DNA of 32,394 nt from an uncultured Clostridia bacterium (GTDB lineage Bacteria > Bacillota > Clostridia > Christensenellales > Borkfalkiaceae): assembly GCA_947629515.1 (NCBI GenBank), contig CANRDY010000014.1, positions 1-32,394 on the forward strand, written 5' to 3'. Each line of letters begins with the position of its first letter. Positions within the stretch are counted from its first letter, which is position 1. The notes beneath the pieces are model-generated. The model was given only the letters and a program-made list of their open reading frames with translations. It was not told the origin of the DNA and made no database searches. The position numbers were made by a program, and so were the translations under genes. This document shows positions 6,246 through 13,645 of the stretch, piece after piece.

Positions 6246-7616
6246 TTATTCTTTATCCGAATCGGCGGGGGCGGCAGTTGATTTGTCTGCGCCGTCGGTT
6301 CCGTTCACACCGTTGGTTCCATTCGCGTCGTTCACACCGTCAACGCCGTGCGCGCCGTCGGGTTCGTCAGTTACAACGGCGGCGGTCATTCCGTCGGCTG
6401 TTGCCGCTTCGGCGATTGGTTGGTCGGCGGGTTTTTTGGCGGCGGACACCCTTTTGAGCTGTTCGGTGAACGCGCGCGAAGAGAAGAGTATTATGCCCAC
6501 GGCAATGGCGATGGCAATGTCGGGGAACACAAAGGCGTTATAGCCCAAACTGTACGCCCACACCTGCGCCGTCGACGCGCCCGCGCCCGCGTATTCCGAA
6601 AAGGCGAACACGCCCGAGAGCACGTGCGAGCAATACCTTATAAGACTTGCGGCGATCGCGCCGAGGGCAAATTTTATCTGGGGGAACTTGTCGAGCGTTT
6701 TTACTTTTGCGAACATTCCCGCAAGCCCTATCGCGGCAAACGCCACGGGATAGTCCAGAAGGAACTGCGCGGGGTGTATGAACCAAAGTCCCTGTATCGC
6801 CTGCAACACGCCGTACGCAAACCCCGCCAGAACGCCCTTTCTCACGCCGTACATGTACGAGAATATCATGAGCGGCAACAGCGAGGCAAGGGTGAGCGAG
6901 CCGCCTTGCGGCATTTCGAAGAACTTGATATACGAAAGGGCAAAGCTCATCGCTATGCAAACCGCCGCGTAGGCTATGGCGCGGGAGTCGAAGTTGAGGT
7001 CCTCGCCCTTGCCGAACACGAGCGCGAGCGCGATTATTAAGATCACCACGCCGACCGCGCTCAGATACAGCCCGATATTTTCACCCGCGGTTATTGTAGC
7101 TTCGTTGAAGTACTCCGCGTCGCCCGAGGCATAGAACACGCCTATGCACGCAAGCAGTGCGATGAGCGCAGCCGCGACAGCAGAACCCGAGCATATGAGC
7201 GAGATCTTGCGCGCCTTTTGCGATATAAGCCCGCACACGTACACGGCGATTATCGCAAGCACGGTCACGCCGCCGAGCACGGCAGAGGGTATGAACACGT
7301 AATTTCTGAGGCTTATCGCGGAAAGGGTCTCCTTTTCGGCGATCTCCGCAAAGCCCAGCGAGAACATGCTCACGAGCACCAACAGCCCGAAGCCCATGGC
7401 GGCAAACAGCGCGCACTTTACGTAAGAGGAGAGTTTTTCCCTCTTCAAAAAGTACACCGCAACTCCCACGGCTACGAGTACGGCGGCGAGGGCGATCGCC
7501 GTCCAGAGGTATACGCCCGTCAGAAACGAGACGGCGTATTTCGTCCATACCTTTTCGTAGACGTATCCAACGTCGTCGATTTCATAGAGGTATGAACTCA
7601 AGAGTGAATAAGACAT
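6246..7616 (-). CDS. thiT: ECF thiamine-specificity protein ThiT with an extra membrane domain
   Basis: A 456-residue membrane protein. Residues about 206-385 match the thiamine-binding S component ThiT, with the signature region EMPQGGSLTLASLLPL followed by GVRKGVLAGFAYGVLQ and LLDYPVAFAAIGLAG. ThiT captures thiamine and works with a shared EcfA-EcfA'-EcfT module, not encoded here. The family is normally about 180-200 residues. This protein has about 200 further N-terminal residues with five or six predicted membrane helices, and a 60-residue Gly/Asn/Asp/Ala-rich tail. The start has SD AGGAGG just upstream. A TPP riboswitch in the leader supports the substrate. Confidence 0.88.
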   Translation of the reverse strand: MSYSLLSSYLYEIDDVGYVYEKVWTKYAVSFLTGVYLWTAIALAAVLVAVGVAVYFLKREKLSSYVKCALFAAMGFGLLVLVSMFSLGFAEIAEKETLSAISLRNYVFIPSAVLGGVTVLAIIAVYVCGLISQKARKISLICSGSAVAAALIALLACIGVFYASGDAEYFNEATITAGENIGLYLSAVGVVILIIALALVFGKGEDLNFDSRAIAYAAVCIAMSFALSYIKFFEMPQGGSLTLASLLPLMIFSYMYGVRKGVLAGFAYGVLQAIQGLWFIHPAQFLLDYPVAFAAIGLAGMFAKVKTLDKFPQIKFALGAIAASLIRYCSHVLSGVFAFSEYAGAGASTAQVWAYSLGYNAFVFPDIAIAIAVGIILFSSRAFTEQLKRVSAAKKPADQPIAEAATADGMTAAVVTDEPDGAHGVDGVNDANGTNGVNGTDGADKSTAAPADSDKE

Positions 7617-7640
7617 AGAACCTCCTTTTTTACCGCCGAA

Positions 7641-7672
7641 AAGAAAAATCGCCCCCGCAAAAAAACGGGAGC
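7641..7672 (-). terminator. expression-platform terminator of the TPP riboswitch
   Basis: On the minus strand GCTCCCG pairs with CGGGGGC (one T-G) around a T-rich loop and is followed by ATTTTTCTTTT. It lies between the aptamer and the thiT SD, the position expected for TPP-dependent termination. Confidence 0.8.
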
Positions 7673-7765
7673 AACCGAAAAAATCTCTTTGTACTATCGC
7701 TCAAGCATTACCTTGCCGATTCAAAGGGTATGATCTCAGCCCTTTTAAGGGCACCCCCGACGGTT
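7673..7765 (-). promoter_or_regulatory. TPP riboswitch (THI element)
   Basis: On the minus strand the conserved THI-box strings are present in order: CGGGGGTGCCC, then GGGCTGAGATCATACCC, then GGTAATGC. A basal helix AACCG/CGGTT can close the element (7765-7761 with 7677-7673). In this class thiamine pyrophosphate binding turns expression off, here most likely through the terminator at 7641-7672. Confidence 0.92.
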
Positions 7766-7784
7766 ATTTTGTTTTGATGATATA

Positions 7785-7813
7785 ATTATATTAAAAAATT
7801 TTGCCGAAGTCAA
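7785..7813 (-). promoter_or_regulatory. sigma-A promoter of thiT
   Basis: On the minus strand TTGACT (7813-7808) and TATAAT (7790-7785) are separated by 17 bases, directly upstream of the TPP aptamer. Confidence 0.85.
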
Positions 7814-7851
7814 TTGAATTTTGCAGGTAAATGTTATATACTTTATATCGC

Positions 7852-8030
7852 AAACGCAAGCGTTCCGCAAACGTTCCGTTTGATCAAGATTCTTAACGGC
7901 GGGGAAGGGGGACGAGCGGATAGGCTGTTCAACGCGAGGCGGCGTGTCGCCGCGGACGGGTGTCTTAACGGCGTTAAAGGAATACGGCGGATAGGCTGTT
8001 CAACGCGAGGCGGCGGTTTGCCGCGGTGAA
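7852..8030 (+). repeat. two tandem family C units
   Basis: After CAAGCGTTCCG, the words TCTTAACGGCG ... CGGATAGGCTGTTCAACGCGAGGCGGCG occur twice in a row, about 80 bases apart. This is the same unit as at 12625 and 30803. No gene seen. Confidence 0.75.
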
Positions 8031-8575
8031 CCCCCCACCTTCAATTCCTCCCCCTTATAATTTCTCCTCACTATTCCCTCCCCTTTTTCAAGGGTCGAGT
8101 GCAGACTTCTCAAAACAGCGGACACCCGCTGTTTTGCCGCACGAGGTGAGCGCGCGCATATGCACGCGCGTGCGATGCCCGAGGCGGTTGTTGTCCTTAC
8201 AACCGACGAGAAAGGGGAGGGTAGGGGTTTTGGGAGTGCGAAAGAAACAATAAACAAGCGGTTTTTGGTTTACGTTTCAAAGAGCAAGCACAGACCACGG
8301 GGGGTCGAGTGCGGAGTTTTCAAAACAGCGGACACCCGCTGTTTTGCCGCACGAGATGAGCTTGCGTATAGTGAAAGGCGCAAGCGGTGACCGAGCGCGG
8401 CGGCGTTCCTTACGCCGCGCGAGAACTCTCACTCAATCCCGCGCCTATGGCGCGTGTCATATCGCTCGAAATGACAGTGCCTTAATGTGCTCCGATATTA
8501 TTTAGAAGTACACCCCCTCAGTCCGCGTTCGCGGACAGCTCCCCCTCTTGGCAAGCCGTGAAGGGGAGCGAATGG
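8031..8575. repeat. composite of family D and E elements
   Basis: A family D element (CCTCCCCCTT ... CCCTCCCC) is interrupted by a family E module. The module runs from GGTCGAGTGC through AAAACAGCGG/CCGCTGTTTT and GCCGCACGAG to ACAACCGACGAGAAAGGGG. A second E-containing element (8283-8500) runs from GCAAGCACAGACCACGG to GCTCCGATATTATTT, and an inverted family D end follows (8511-8575). The element at 8283-8500 is nearly identical, inverted, to 31130-31355. No gene seen in the roughly 1-kb spacer apart from the thiT control region. Confidence 0.75.
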
Positions 8576-8622
8576 AAAAATGTTTATAATAATAACCGTC
8601 AGAAAATCAAAAGGAGAGTTTT

Positions 8623-9210
8623 ATGGCATATAATTTTTACGCCTTTATGGACAGAATGAAATACATAATGCGCTGGCAGCTGATGCGCTCGGTGCGCGGC
8701 GAGAACATTATGGAGCACTCCGAACAGGTCGCCGTGCTCACCCACGCGCTCGCCGTTATAAACAACAAGGTGTTCTCGGGCAACGCCGACCCCGCAAAGG
8801 CGGTGCTCTACGCCGTCTACCACGAGTGCAGCGAGGTGATGACGGGCGATCTTCCCACGCCCATAAAGTACTTCAACAACTCCATTCACGGCGCGTACAA
8901 ACAGCTCGAGGACAGGGCTTCGGACAAGCTCCTTTCGACCCTTCCCGACGAAATGAAAGGTGAACTTTCAGCCTTTCTCAAGCCCGACACCGATAGCATA
9001 GAATACGCCCTTATGAAGGCGGGCGACAGGCTTGCGGCGTACGTCAAGTGCCTCGAAGAGCTCAGATGCGGCAACAGCGAGTTCGTCAAAGCCGAAAAGT
9101 CGATACGCGCAGACCTGCTCTCGCGCAATATGCCCGAGGTAAATTACTTCTTCGAGAAATTCATTCCCGCATATAACCTCACGCTCGACGAGCTTGAGGG
9201 AATAGAATAA
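8623..9210 (+). CDS. yfbR: HD-domain 5'-deoxynucleotidase, YfbR-like
   Basis: A 195-residue protein matching the YfbR family, metal-dependent phosphohydrolases that remove phosphate from deoxynucleoside 5'-monophosphates. Seen here: EHSEQVA with His32, then YHECSEVMTGDLPTPIKYFN (residues 66-85), and GDRLAAY with Asp135. The family has His-Asp at the second motif; this protein has His67-Glu68, while Glu71 (catalytic-Glu position) and Asp76 are kept. ATG 8623 follows AAAGGAGAG. The Sel1 gene begins 12 bases after the stop, so the two are probably co-transcribed. Confidence 0.88.
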   Translation: MAYNFYAFMDRMKYIMRWQLMRSVRGENIMEHSEQVAVLTHALAVINNKVFSGNADPAKAVLYAVYHECSEVMTGDLPTPIKYFNNSIHGAYKQLEDRASDKLLSTLPDEMKGELSAFLKPDTDSIEYALMKAGDRLAAYVKCLEELRCGNSEFVKAEKSIRADLLSRNMPEVNYFFEKFIPAYNLTLDELEGIE

Positions 9211-9222
9211 AGGGGGCATACT

Positions 9223-9972
9223 ATGGCTGAACCAAAAGATCGCGATCCTTCAAACAACGCAGACGGAGAAGTTACAGACGGTGTTTGCAGTCCGAACGCG
9301 GGCGACCGTGCGGGCGATCCTTTCGACGAATTTTACAGGGATATGGAAGAGAGGATAAAGAAAGCTACGGAGGCGGGCGACGTTACGGAGCTTCTGGCTC
9401 TTGCCCACAGTCTTTTGTGGGGGCTTGACGGCGTGCGGGACGCGGGAAAATCGTTCGGGCTGTGCAAGCGCGCGGCGGAGAGCGGAGACGGGCGCGCGTT
9501 GGTCGCGCTCGGCGACAGGTACTACTTCGGCGACGGGGTGGAAGCAGACGAAAAGCGGGCGTTCTCCCTCTACGAAGAGGGGGCGCAGTGCGGCGAACCA
9601 TCGGCTTATACCGCTCTCGGCAAGTGCTGTTACTTCGGAAACGGCGTAAAAAGCGACCATGCAATGGCGTTCGCACATTATATAAGAGCGGCGGAGAAGG
9701 GCGATACCCGCGGGCAGTACTTTGCCGCGAAGTGCTTAAAAGAGGGCGACGGCACGCAACGCAACGAAGAAGACGCGTTCTATTGGTTTTCGGTGGCGGC
9801 GGAAGCGGGCGACCCCGACGCGTGCCTCGAGCTGGGGCGGTGCTATCTGGACGGCACGGGCACGGAGCAAAACTACGACGAGGGTATAAAGTGGATAAGG
9901 CTCGCCGCAAAGGAGCTCAATCCCGCCGCGATAGAAGAGCTTGAACGTTTGGGCGAGACCGAAGAGGAGTGA
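9223..9972 (+). CDS. Sel1-like tetratricopeptide repeat protein
   Basis: A 249-residue soluble protein without signal peptide. After a charged 25-residue tail and a first helix pair (about residues 30-75) it carries four to five Sel1 repeats of 36 residues (ALGDRYYFGDGVEADEKRAF, ALGKCCYFGNGVKSD..., ELGRCYLDGTGTEQNYDEG). Such repeats form alpha-solenoid scaffolds for protein-protein contacts; the partner is unknown. SD AGGGGG precedes ATG 9223. It follows the yfbR-like gene closely, hinting at a shared transcript rather than a shared pathway. Confidence 0.9.
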   Translation: MAEPKDRDPSNNADGEVTDGVCSPNAGDRAGDPFDEFYRDMEERIKKATEAGDVTELLALAHSLLWGLDGVRDAGKSFGLCKRAAESGDGRALVALGDRYYFGDGVEADEKRAFSLYEEGAQCGEPSAYTALGKCCYFGNGVKSDHAMAFAHYIRAAEKGDTRGQYFAAKCLKEGDGTQRNEEDAFYWFSVAAEAGDPDACLELGRCYLDGTGTEQNYDEGIKWIRLAAKELNPAAIEELERLGETEEE

Positions 9973-10032
9973 GCCGGGGTTCGACCCTCGCGAGTGAAGG
10001 GGTAAGCGTTCAACGGGAAGCGGCGGGGCGCG

Positions 10033-10133
10033 GTGAAATTTTTTGCTGTCGCAAAAAGTTAAATTTTCGCTACGCGAAAGTGAAATTTGCGGCGTTCCGC
10101 CGCAAGTGAAATTTTTGCCTAACGGCAAAAGTT
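10033..10133. repeat. tandem array of four short hairpins, family B copy 2 (inverted)
   Basis: Read on the minus strand this gives four units in the same order and almost the same lengths as 133-232, each ending AAATTTCAC or AAATTTAAC. Unit 3 is identical. Unit 2 has the stem TTGCGGCG/CGCCGCAA where copy 1 has TTTTTACC/GGTAAAAA. Unit 1 differs so that the stem becomes longer (TTTTGCC/GGCAAAA). The flank is again GCGGCGGGGCGCG. Confidence 0.85.
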
Positions 10134-10179
10134 ATGGTAAAAAGCGTGCGGCGGGCGTATACCCGCGAAAACTACCCCT

Positions 10180-10525
10180 ACCCTCCCCTCCCCCTCCGCA
10201 AGCGGAAAGGGAGGGAATTGGGGAAAACAAACATAAATATAAAAACATTCGCTCCCCTTCGTTGCAAACGAGGGGGAGCTGTCTGCGATAGCAGACTGAG
10301 GGGGTGCGTTCTAATAATAACTGTCACCCTGAGCAAGCGAAGCGCGTCGAACGGGTCTATTCCGCAGTATAGCGGAGTAATTATTTCAAAATAGTGGGGG
10401 GTGGTTTCAAAGTGCAAGCACAGACCACGGGGGGATTATCTCACTTAATCGCCCGCGCAATTATGCGCGGGTCTCATAGCGTTCGAAATGACAGTGCCAT
10501 ATGTCGCTCCGATAATATTTGGAAG
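10180..10525 (+). repeat. family D element followed by a short family E element
   Basis: The D part shows GCTCCCCTTCGTTGC / GCAAACGAGGGGGAGC and the small stem TCTGC/GCAGA in place of TCCGC/GCGGA seen elsewhere. The E part (10400-10525) runs from GCAAGCACAGACCACGG to GCTCCGATAATATTTGG but lacks the roughly 100-base inner module present at 8283-8500 and 31130-31355. Confidence 0.75.
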
Positions 10526-10720
10526 TGCTTGAACGAAGTAAATTGCAATTACGAAGTGAGAAAGGTCGAAGAAGCAAGCAAGACAAGGCGAACGAGCGAC
10601 GACCGCAGCGAGTGTACAATGAAGTACACGAACAAGGCGGAGCGATGTTCAACACAGTATTGCGCCGCTTATTCGGGCTTTTCGGGAGCTGTACGAAGTT
10701 TAACGGGAGTGGCGGCAGCA

Positions 10721-10750
10721 ACACAAAAGCCCCGCGCAACCGCACGGGGC
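10721..10750 (-). terminator. intrinsic terminator of the candidate non-coding RNA
   Basis: On the minus strand GCCCCGTGC and GCGCGGGGC form a 9-pair stem (one T-G) with a GGTT loop, followed by TTTTGTGTT. Confidence 0.85.
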
Positions 10751-11047
10751 CAAATATATATTAAATTATTAAGTTTTGATTTCCGGGGACTTCCTCAGCG
10801 CGGAGCTTAAAAGCTGTTCGGTTATCAAAACCATGCGGTCTCGGCTTGACCGCCGTTCATTCCGTGCCCTTGAATCAGTTCCCCTTAAAGGTACTGTACA
10901 TCGGAGTTTACCTTCCTTGTTCTTTCTTGGCGGGTGCGTAAAGCCTTTTCATAAGCTCAACCTCCTTCCAAGTTCCCTTATCATATAGAGACGGCTCTCA
11001 CTCAAATGTTGGTACCGCACATTTTTTGTGAGTTCTTTTCTCTTTTC
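10729..11047 (-). ncRNA. candidate structured non-coding RNA, about 320 nt, class not identified
   Basis: A consensus promoter upstream and a strong terminator at the end define a minus-strand transcript with no substantial gene inside. Visible helices: CUCAC-AAAUGU with ACAUUU-GUGAG (11032-10997), AAGGUA/UACCUU (10914-10909 with 10893-10888), GCGGUC/GACCGC (10853-10848 with 10840-10835), GAGCUU/AAGCUC (10958-10953 with 10808-10803), and an 8-pair helix GUUUUGAU/AUCAAAAC (10831-10824 with 10780-10773). It does not carry the conserved strings I know for SRP RNA, tmRNA or RNase P RNA. The raiA motif or another Clostridial family is possible. Two tiny frames with SD sites lie inside. Confidence 0.6.
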
Positions 11048-11053
11048 AATTAC

Positions 11054-11081
11054 ATTATATCACTTAAAAAAGAGTTGTCAA
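11054..11081 (-). promoter_or_regulatory. strong sigma-A promoter of the candidate RNA
   Basis: On the minus strand a perfect TTGACA (11081-11076) and a perfect TATAAT (11059-11054) with a 16-base spacer. It is back-to-back with the antiporter promoter. Confidence 0.88.
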
Positions 11082-11165
11082 TAGTTTTTTTAAAAAAGTT
11101 AAAAATTTTTTGAAATTGTTTTTAAGTTACAATACAAAAATAAAAAAAGTTTGCCCGAAATTTGT

Positions 11166-11194
11166 TTGTAAATATGCGCGCAAGGTACTATAAT
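11166..11194 (+). promoter_or_regulatory. sigma-A promoter of the antiporter gene
   Basis: TTGTAA (11166-11171), a 17-base spacer and TATAAT (11189-11194), 26 bases before the start codon, in an AT-rich spacer. Confidence 0.75.
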
Positions 11195-11219
11195 TTTTGT
11201 GTGCAAAAGGTGAAAAGAT

Positions 11220-12653
11220 ATGTTTGAAGGTAATTCGGCGATAGGCTTCGTCGCGGTGCTGGCGATCATTTTGCTATCCACAAAACTTTTGGGACTGCTC
11301 TTCCGCAAGTTAGGGCTTCCGCAGGTGCTCGGCTTTATAATAGCGGGCATACTCGTTGGACCCGCGATCTTCGGCGACTTCTGCGGCTTTGCCCTCATCG
11401 GCAAGCACGGGAGCGAGGGGTATACCGCGCTCTTCCTCGTGCCCGAGTCCGACGGCTACACCGCCAACGGGCTGGACATCTTTTCGAAGATAGGCGTGCT
11501 TCTTCTTATGTTCTCCACGGGGCTCGAGACCAACCCCGAAGAACTCAAAAAGACGGGGCTTGCCGCCGTGCTGTGCGCCTTTGCGGGCGTCGCTCTGCCG
11601 CTTGCGCTGGGGTTTGCCGTCTCCATGCCCTTCGGAAGCGGGGGAATGGACATAGGCTTGGGCTTTTCGGACGCTTCGCGCATATATAAGAGCATATTTG
11701 TGGGAACCATTCTCACGGCGACGAGCGTTGCCATAACCGTTTCGGTGTTAAAGGAGCTCGGAAAGGTCAACACCCGCCTCGGTACGACCATAGTCTCCGC
11801 CGCCATAATAGACGACGTAATAGGAATCGTGCTCCTTTCGATAGTTACGGGCGTTGCGCGTTCGGGGCAGGTCGATCCTTCGCTCAACGCGTTCGAACAG
11901 TTCAAGGCGACTATCTACGGTACTATAATTATGATAGTGCTCTTTTTCGTGTTTGCGATCGGCGCGGGGTTCTTCATCTCAAAGGCGTTCAAGTGGCTCG
12001 AAAAGAAGAGGGCGACCACCCACCGCGTGCCCATTTTTTCGCTCGCCGTGTGCTTTGCGTACAGCTGGATAGCCGAGGAGATCTTCGGCGTTGCCGACAT
12101 AACGGGCGCGTTCCTTGCGGGCGTTGTGCTCTCGACCGCCCACCGCGCAAGTCAATACGCCGACAGCAAGGTCGAAGTATCAACGTACACCGTGTTCGCC
12201 CCCGTGTTCTTTGCAAACATAGGCATATCCTCGATAAGTTTCGAGGGGCTGAACCCCGGCATACTGCTCTTTGCGTTCCTCGCCGTGCTTGTGGGGCTTA
12301 TCGGAAAGGTGATAGGCTGCGGAGGGGTGTTCAGAGCGTTCGGCTATAAATGGCGCGAATGTGCCGCGGGCGGCGTGGGCATGATGGCGAGGGGCGAAGT
12401 CGCGCTTATCGTAACCGCCGCCGTGACGAGCGACAGCCTCGGCGCGAACGCCCTCTCGGGCGACTTTATGATAATGACCGTGCTGTTGATACTCGTCTCT
12501 TCGATACTTACCCCCGTGCTTTTGAAAGTGCTCTTCGGCAAAGGCGACGGCGCAGATAATTCAACCACTGATTCAACCACGGGCGAAAATTCGAGTAGTG
12601 ATTCTCCGACGGGCGACCCGAACACAAGCGTTCCGCTTGAGCATGATTCTTAA
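11220..12653 (+). CDS. CPA2-family cation/proton antiporter
   Basis: A 477-residue inner-membrane protein with about twelve hydrophobic helices. It begins with the CPA2-type segment STKLLGLLFRKLGLPQVLGF followed by AGILVGPAIFG, and has the TSVAITVSVLKELGK and AAIIDDVIGIVLL segments, in which the paired Asp lies at the ion-binding site of this fold. It would exchange Na+ or K+ for H+. No TrkA-N nucleotide-binding domain follows, unlike KefB/KefC; the tail after the last helix is a Ser/Thr/Asp-rich stretch. The last eight or nine codons lie inside a family C repeat. SD AAAGGTG precedes ATG 11220. Confidence 0.9.
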   Translation: MFEGNSAIGFVAVLAIILLSTKLLGLLFRKLGLPQVLGFIIAGILVGPAIFGDFCGFALIGKHGSEGYTALFLVPESDGYTANGLDIFSKIGVLLLMFSTGLETNPEELKKTGLAAVLCAFAGVALPLALGFAVSMPFGSGGMDIGLGFSDASRIYKSIFVGTILTATSVAITVSVLKELGKVNTRLGTTIVSAAIIDDVIGIVLLSIVTGVARSGQVDPSLNAFEQFKATIYGTIIMIVLFFVFAIGAGFFISKAFKWLEKKRATTHRVPIFSLAVCFAYSWIAEEIFGVADITGAFLAGVVLSTAHRASQYADSKVEVSTYTVFAPVFFANIGISSISFEGLNPGILLFAFLAVLVGLIGKVIGCGGVFRAFGYKWRECAAGGVGMMARGEVALIVTAAVTSDSLGANALSGDFMIMTVLLILVSSILTPVLLKVLFGKGDGADNSTTDSTTGENSSSDSPTGDPNTSVPLEHDS

Positions 12654-12729
12654 CGGCGGGGAAGTAAAACGGACATATAGGCTGTTCAACGTAAAGCGGC
12701 GGGGCGCGATTAACATCGCGCCCCGCCGC
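12625..12729 (+). repeat. family C unit plus family A palindrome (copy 6), overlapping the antiporter 3' end
   Basis: It starts with CAAGCGTTCCGCTTG at 12625, still within the antiporter frame; the stop codon at 12651-12653 is the TTAA of the repeat word TCTTAACGGCGG. The unit ends at the 15-base palindrome GCGGCGGGGCGCGAT (12696-12710, complement 12715-12729, loop TAAC). Confidence 0.85.
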
Positions 12730-12763
12730 AAAAACCGAAAAAAATTACAATTATAGCCGAAAA

Positions 12764-12994
12764 TCAGTGAGAGAGTATCCACTGTTTTACGTTTTCCCGA
12801 GCTATGGGAACAATGTTCTCCTCGGGATATCTCGAATTAGCTCCGCCGTAGGTGTAAATAAAATATCTGCCGTCGTTCGTTATATATAAAGTCTCTTCAT
12901 AGCCGTAGGGATCGCCGGGCGCACCATAGGTGAATTTTTTGTCGATTACGGACGTTGCGGTATCATAGAGAACGCCGCCGATATCTTTGCACAT
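12764..12994 (-). CDS. small hypothetical protein
   Basis: A 76-residue soluble protein, MCKDIGGVLYDTA..., with the pattern YEETLYITNDGRYFIYTYGG, then I-x-PI and a final V-x-x-W. Similar small proteins (an ETLY...G-x-YF-x-x-x-x-GG pattern with a C-terminal Trp) occur in Clostridia, often near mobile elements, with unknown function; I am going by memory of the pattern. The upstream GGGGGA and the promoter at 13040-13068 support expression. It faces the antiporter convergently, with a palindrome between them. Confidence 0.7.
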   Translation of the reverse strand: MCKDIGGVLYDTATSVIDKKFTYGAPGDPYGYEETLYITNDGRYFIYTYGGANSRYPEENIVPIARENVKQWILSH

Positions 12995-13039
12995 AATTCA
13001 CATTCCCCCGATAAAGCGTCTTTCGCTTCACGTGATTAA

Positions 13040-13068
13040 AGTTTAGCACATTCTTTTGGGTATGTCAA
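13040..13068 (-). promoter_or_regulatory. sigma-A promoter of the small hypothetical gene
   Basis: On the minus strand TTGACA (13068-13063), a 17-base spacer and TAAACT (13045-13040), about 45 bases before the start codon. Confidence 0.75.
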
Positions 13069-13166
13069 ATAAAAACTTTCGCTCCGCCCCGCCCCCGATT
13101 TTTGTTACAAAATAAACAAAATGTGGAAAATAAATTTCAAAAATATCAAAAGTCAAGTGCAACCGC

Positions 13167-13195
13167 TTGACAAACGGAAGAAAATAGTGTAAACT
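13167..13195 (+). promoter_or_regulatory. sigma-A promoter of the ylxM-ffh operon
   Basis: TTGACA (13167-13172), 17 bases, TAAACT (13190-13195). Transcription would start about 20 bases before ylxM. The -10 box is the same as that of the divergent small gene. Confidence 0.8.
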
Positions 13196-13220
13196 TGTCA
13201 AGTAATTTAACTTTACGCGT

Positions 13221-13637
13221 ATGAACAGGATAGAATATTTGCGGCTCTGGGATCTCTACGGCGGGCTGTTGACGGGCACTCAAAGGGAGCTTTCGGACAT
13301 GTATTTCAACAAGGACCTTACCGTGTCGGAGATAGCCGAAGAAAAGGGCGTTTCGCGGCAGGCGGTTTCGGAGTGCGTCGCCGAGTGCAAAAAGCGGCTC
13401 TGCGGCTTCGAAAAAAAGCTCGGGTTCTTTGAGAAGAGCCAAAAAGAAGAGCTTGAAACAAGTTTAAGGCTTGCCGACGCCTCGCGCTGGGCAAAGCGTT
13501 TTATCCTGTCGCACCCCGCTCTTGCGGGTGAGATCGGCGAGCTTGAAGATATCCTCGGCAGGGACTACTCCGCCGAAGCCGCAAGGGAACTTTCGCCAAA
13601 GCCCTCCGCACTCGGAACGCCGCAAGAGGACGACTGA
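13221..13637 (+). CDS. ylxM: YlxM-like helix-turn-helix protein (UPF0122)
   Basis: A 138-residue protein of the YlxM family, found next to ffh in Firmicutes and linked to signal recognition particle function. It has the family core GTQRELSDMYFNKDLTVSEI followed by AEEKGVSRQAVSE, a sigma-70 region 4-like helix-turn-helix at about residues 20-60. Family members are usually about 110 residues; the acidic C-terminal tail after residue 110 is extra. There is no clear SD before ATG 13221, and the predicted leader is only about 20 bases, so initiation may be weak or leaderless-like. It is the first gene of the SRP operon. Confidence 0.88.
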   Translation: MNRIEYLRLWDLYGGLLTGTQRELSDMYFNKDLTVSEIAEEKGVSRQAVSECVAECKKRLCGFEKKLGFFEKSQKEELETSLRLADASRWAKRFILSHPALAGEIGELEDILGRDYSAEAARELSPKPSALGTPQEDD

Positions 13638-13645
13638 AAGTCGGC

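Larger units (their letters stand above)
9973..10728. other. long repeat-filled spacer, no gene seen
   Basis: From 9990 to 10032 there is a family C fragment and half a family A arm, then the inverted hairpin array (10033-10133), then family D and E elements, then at 10525-10720 a stretch with family F words such as GTACGAAGTTTAACGG. Reading frames here are short and repeat-derived. Confidence 0.7.

Noticed and set aside
8026..8390. Overlapping short frames in the thiT-yfbR spacer
   Set aside because: They are made entirely of repeat sequence found at other loci and have no convincing starts.
10776..10988. 70-residue plus-strand frame
   Set aside because: It lies antisense within the candidate RNA, has no ribosome site, and the RNA's promoter and terminator on the other strand explain the sequence better.
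10729..11047. RNase P RNA, tmRNA or SRP RNA identity for the candidate RNA
   Set aside because: The conserved core strings of these RNAs that I can recall are not present; a model search would settle it.
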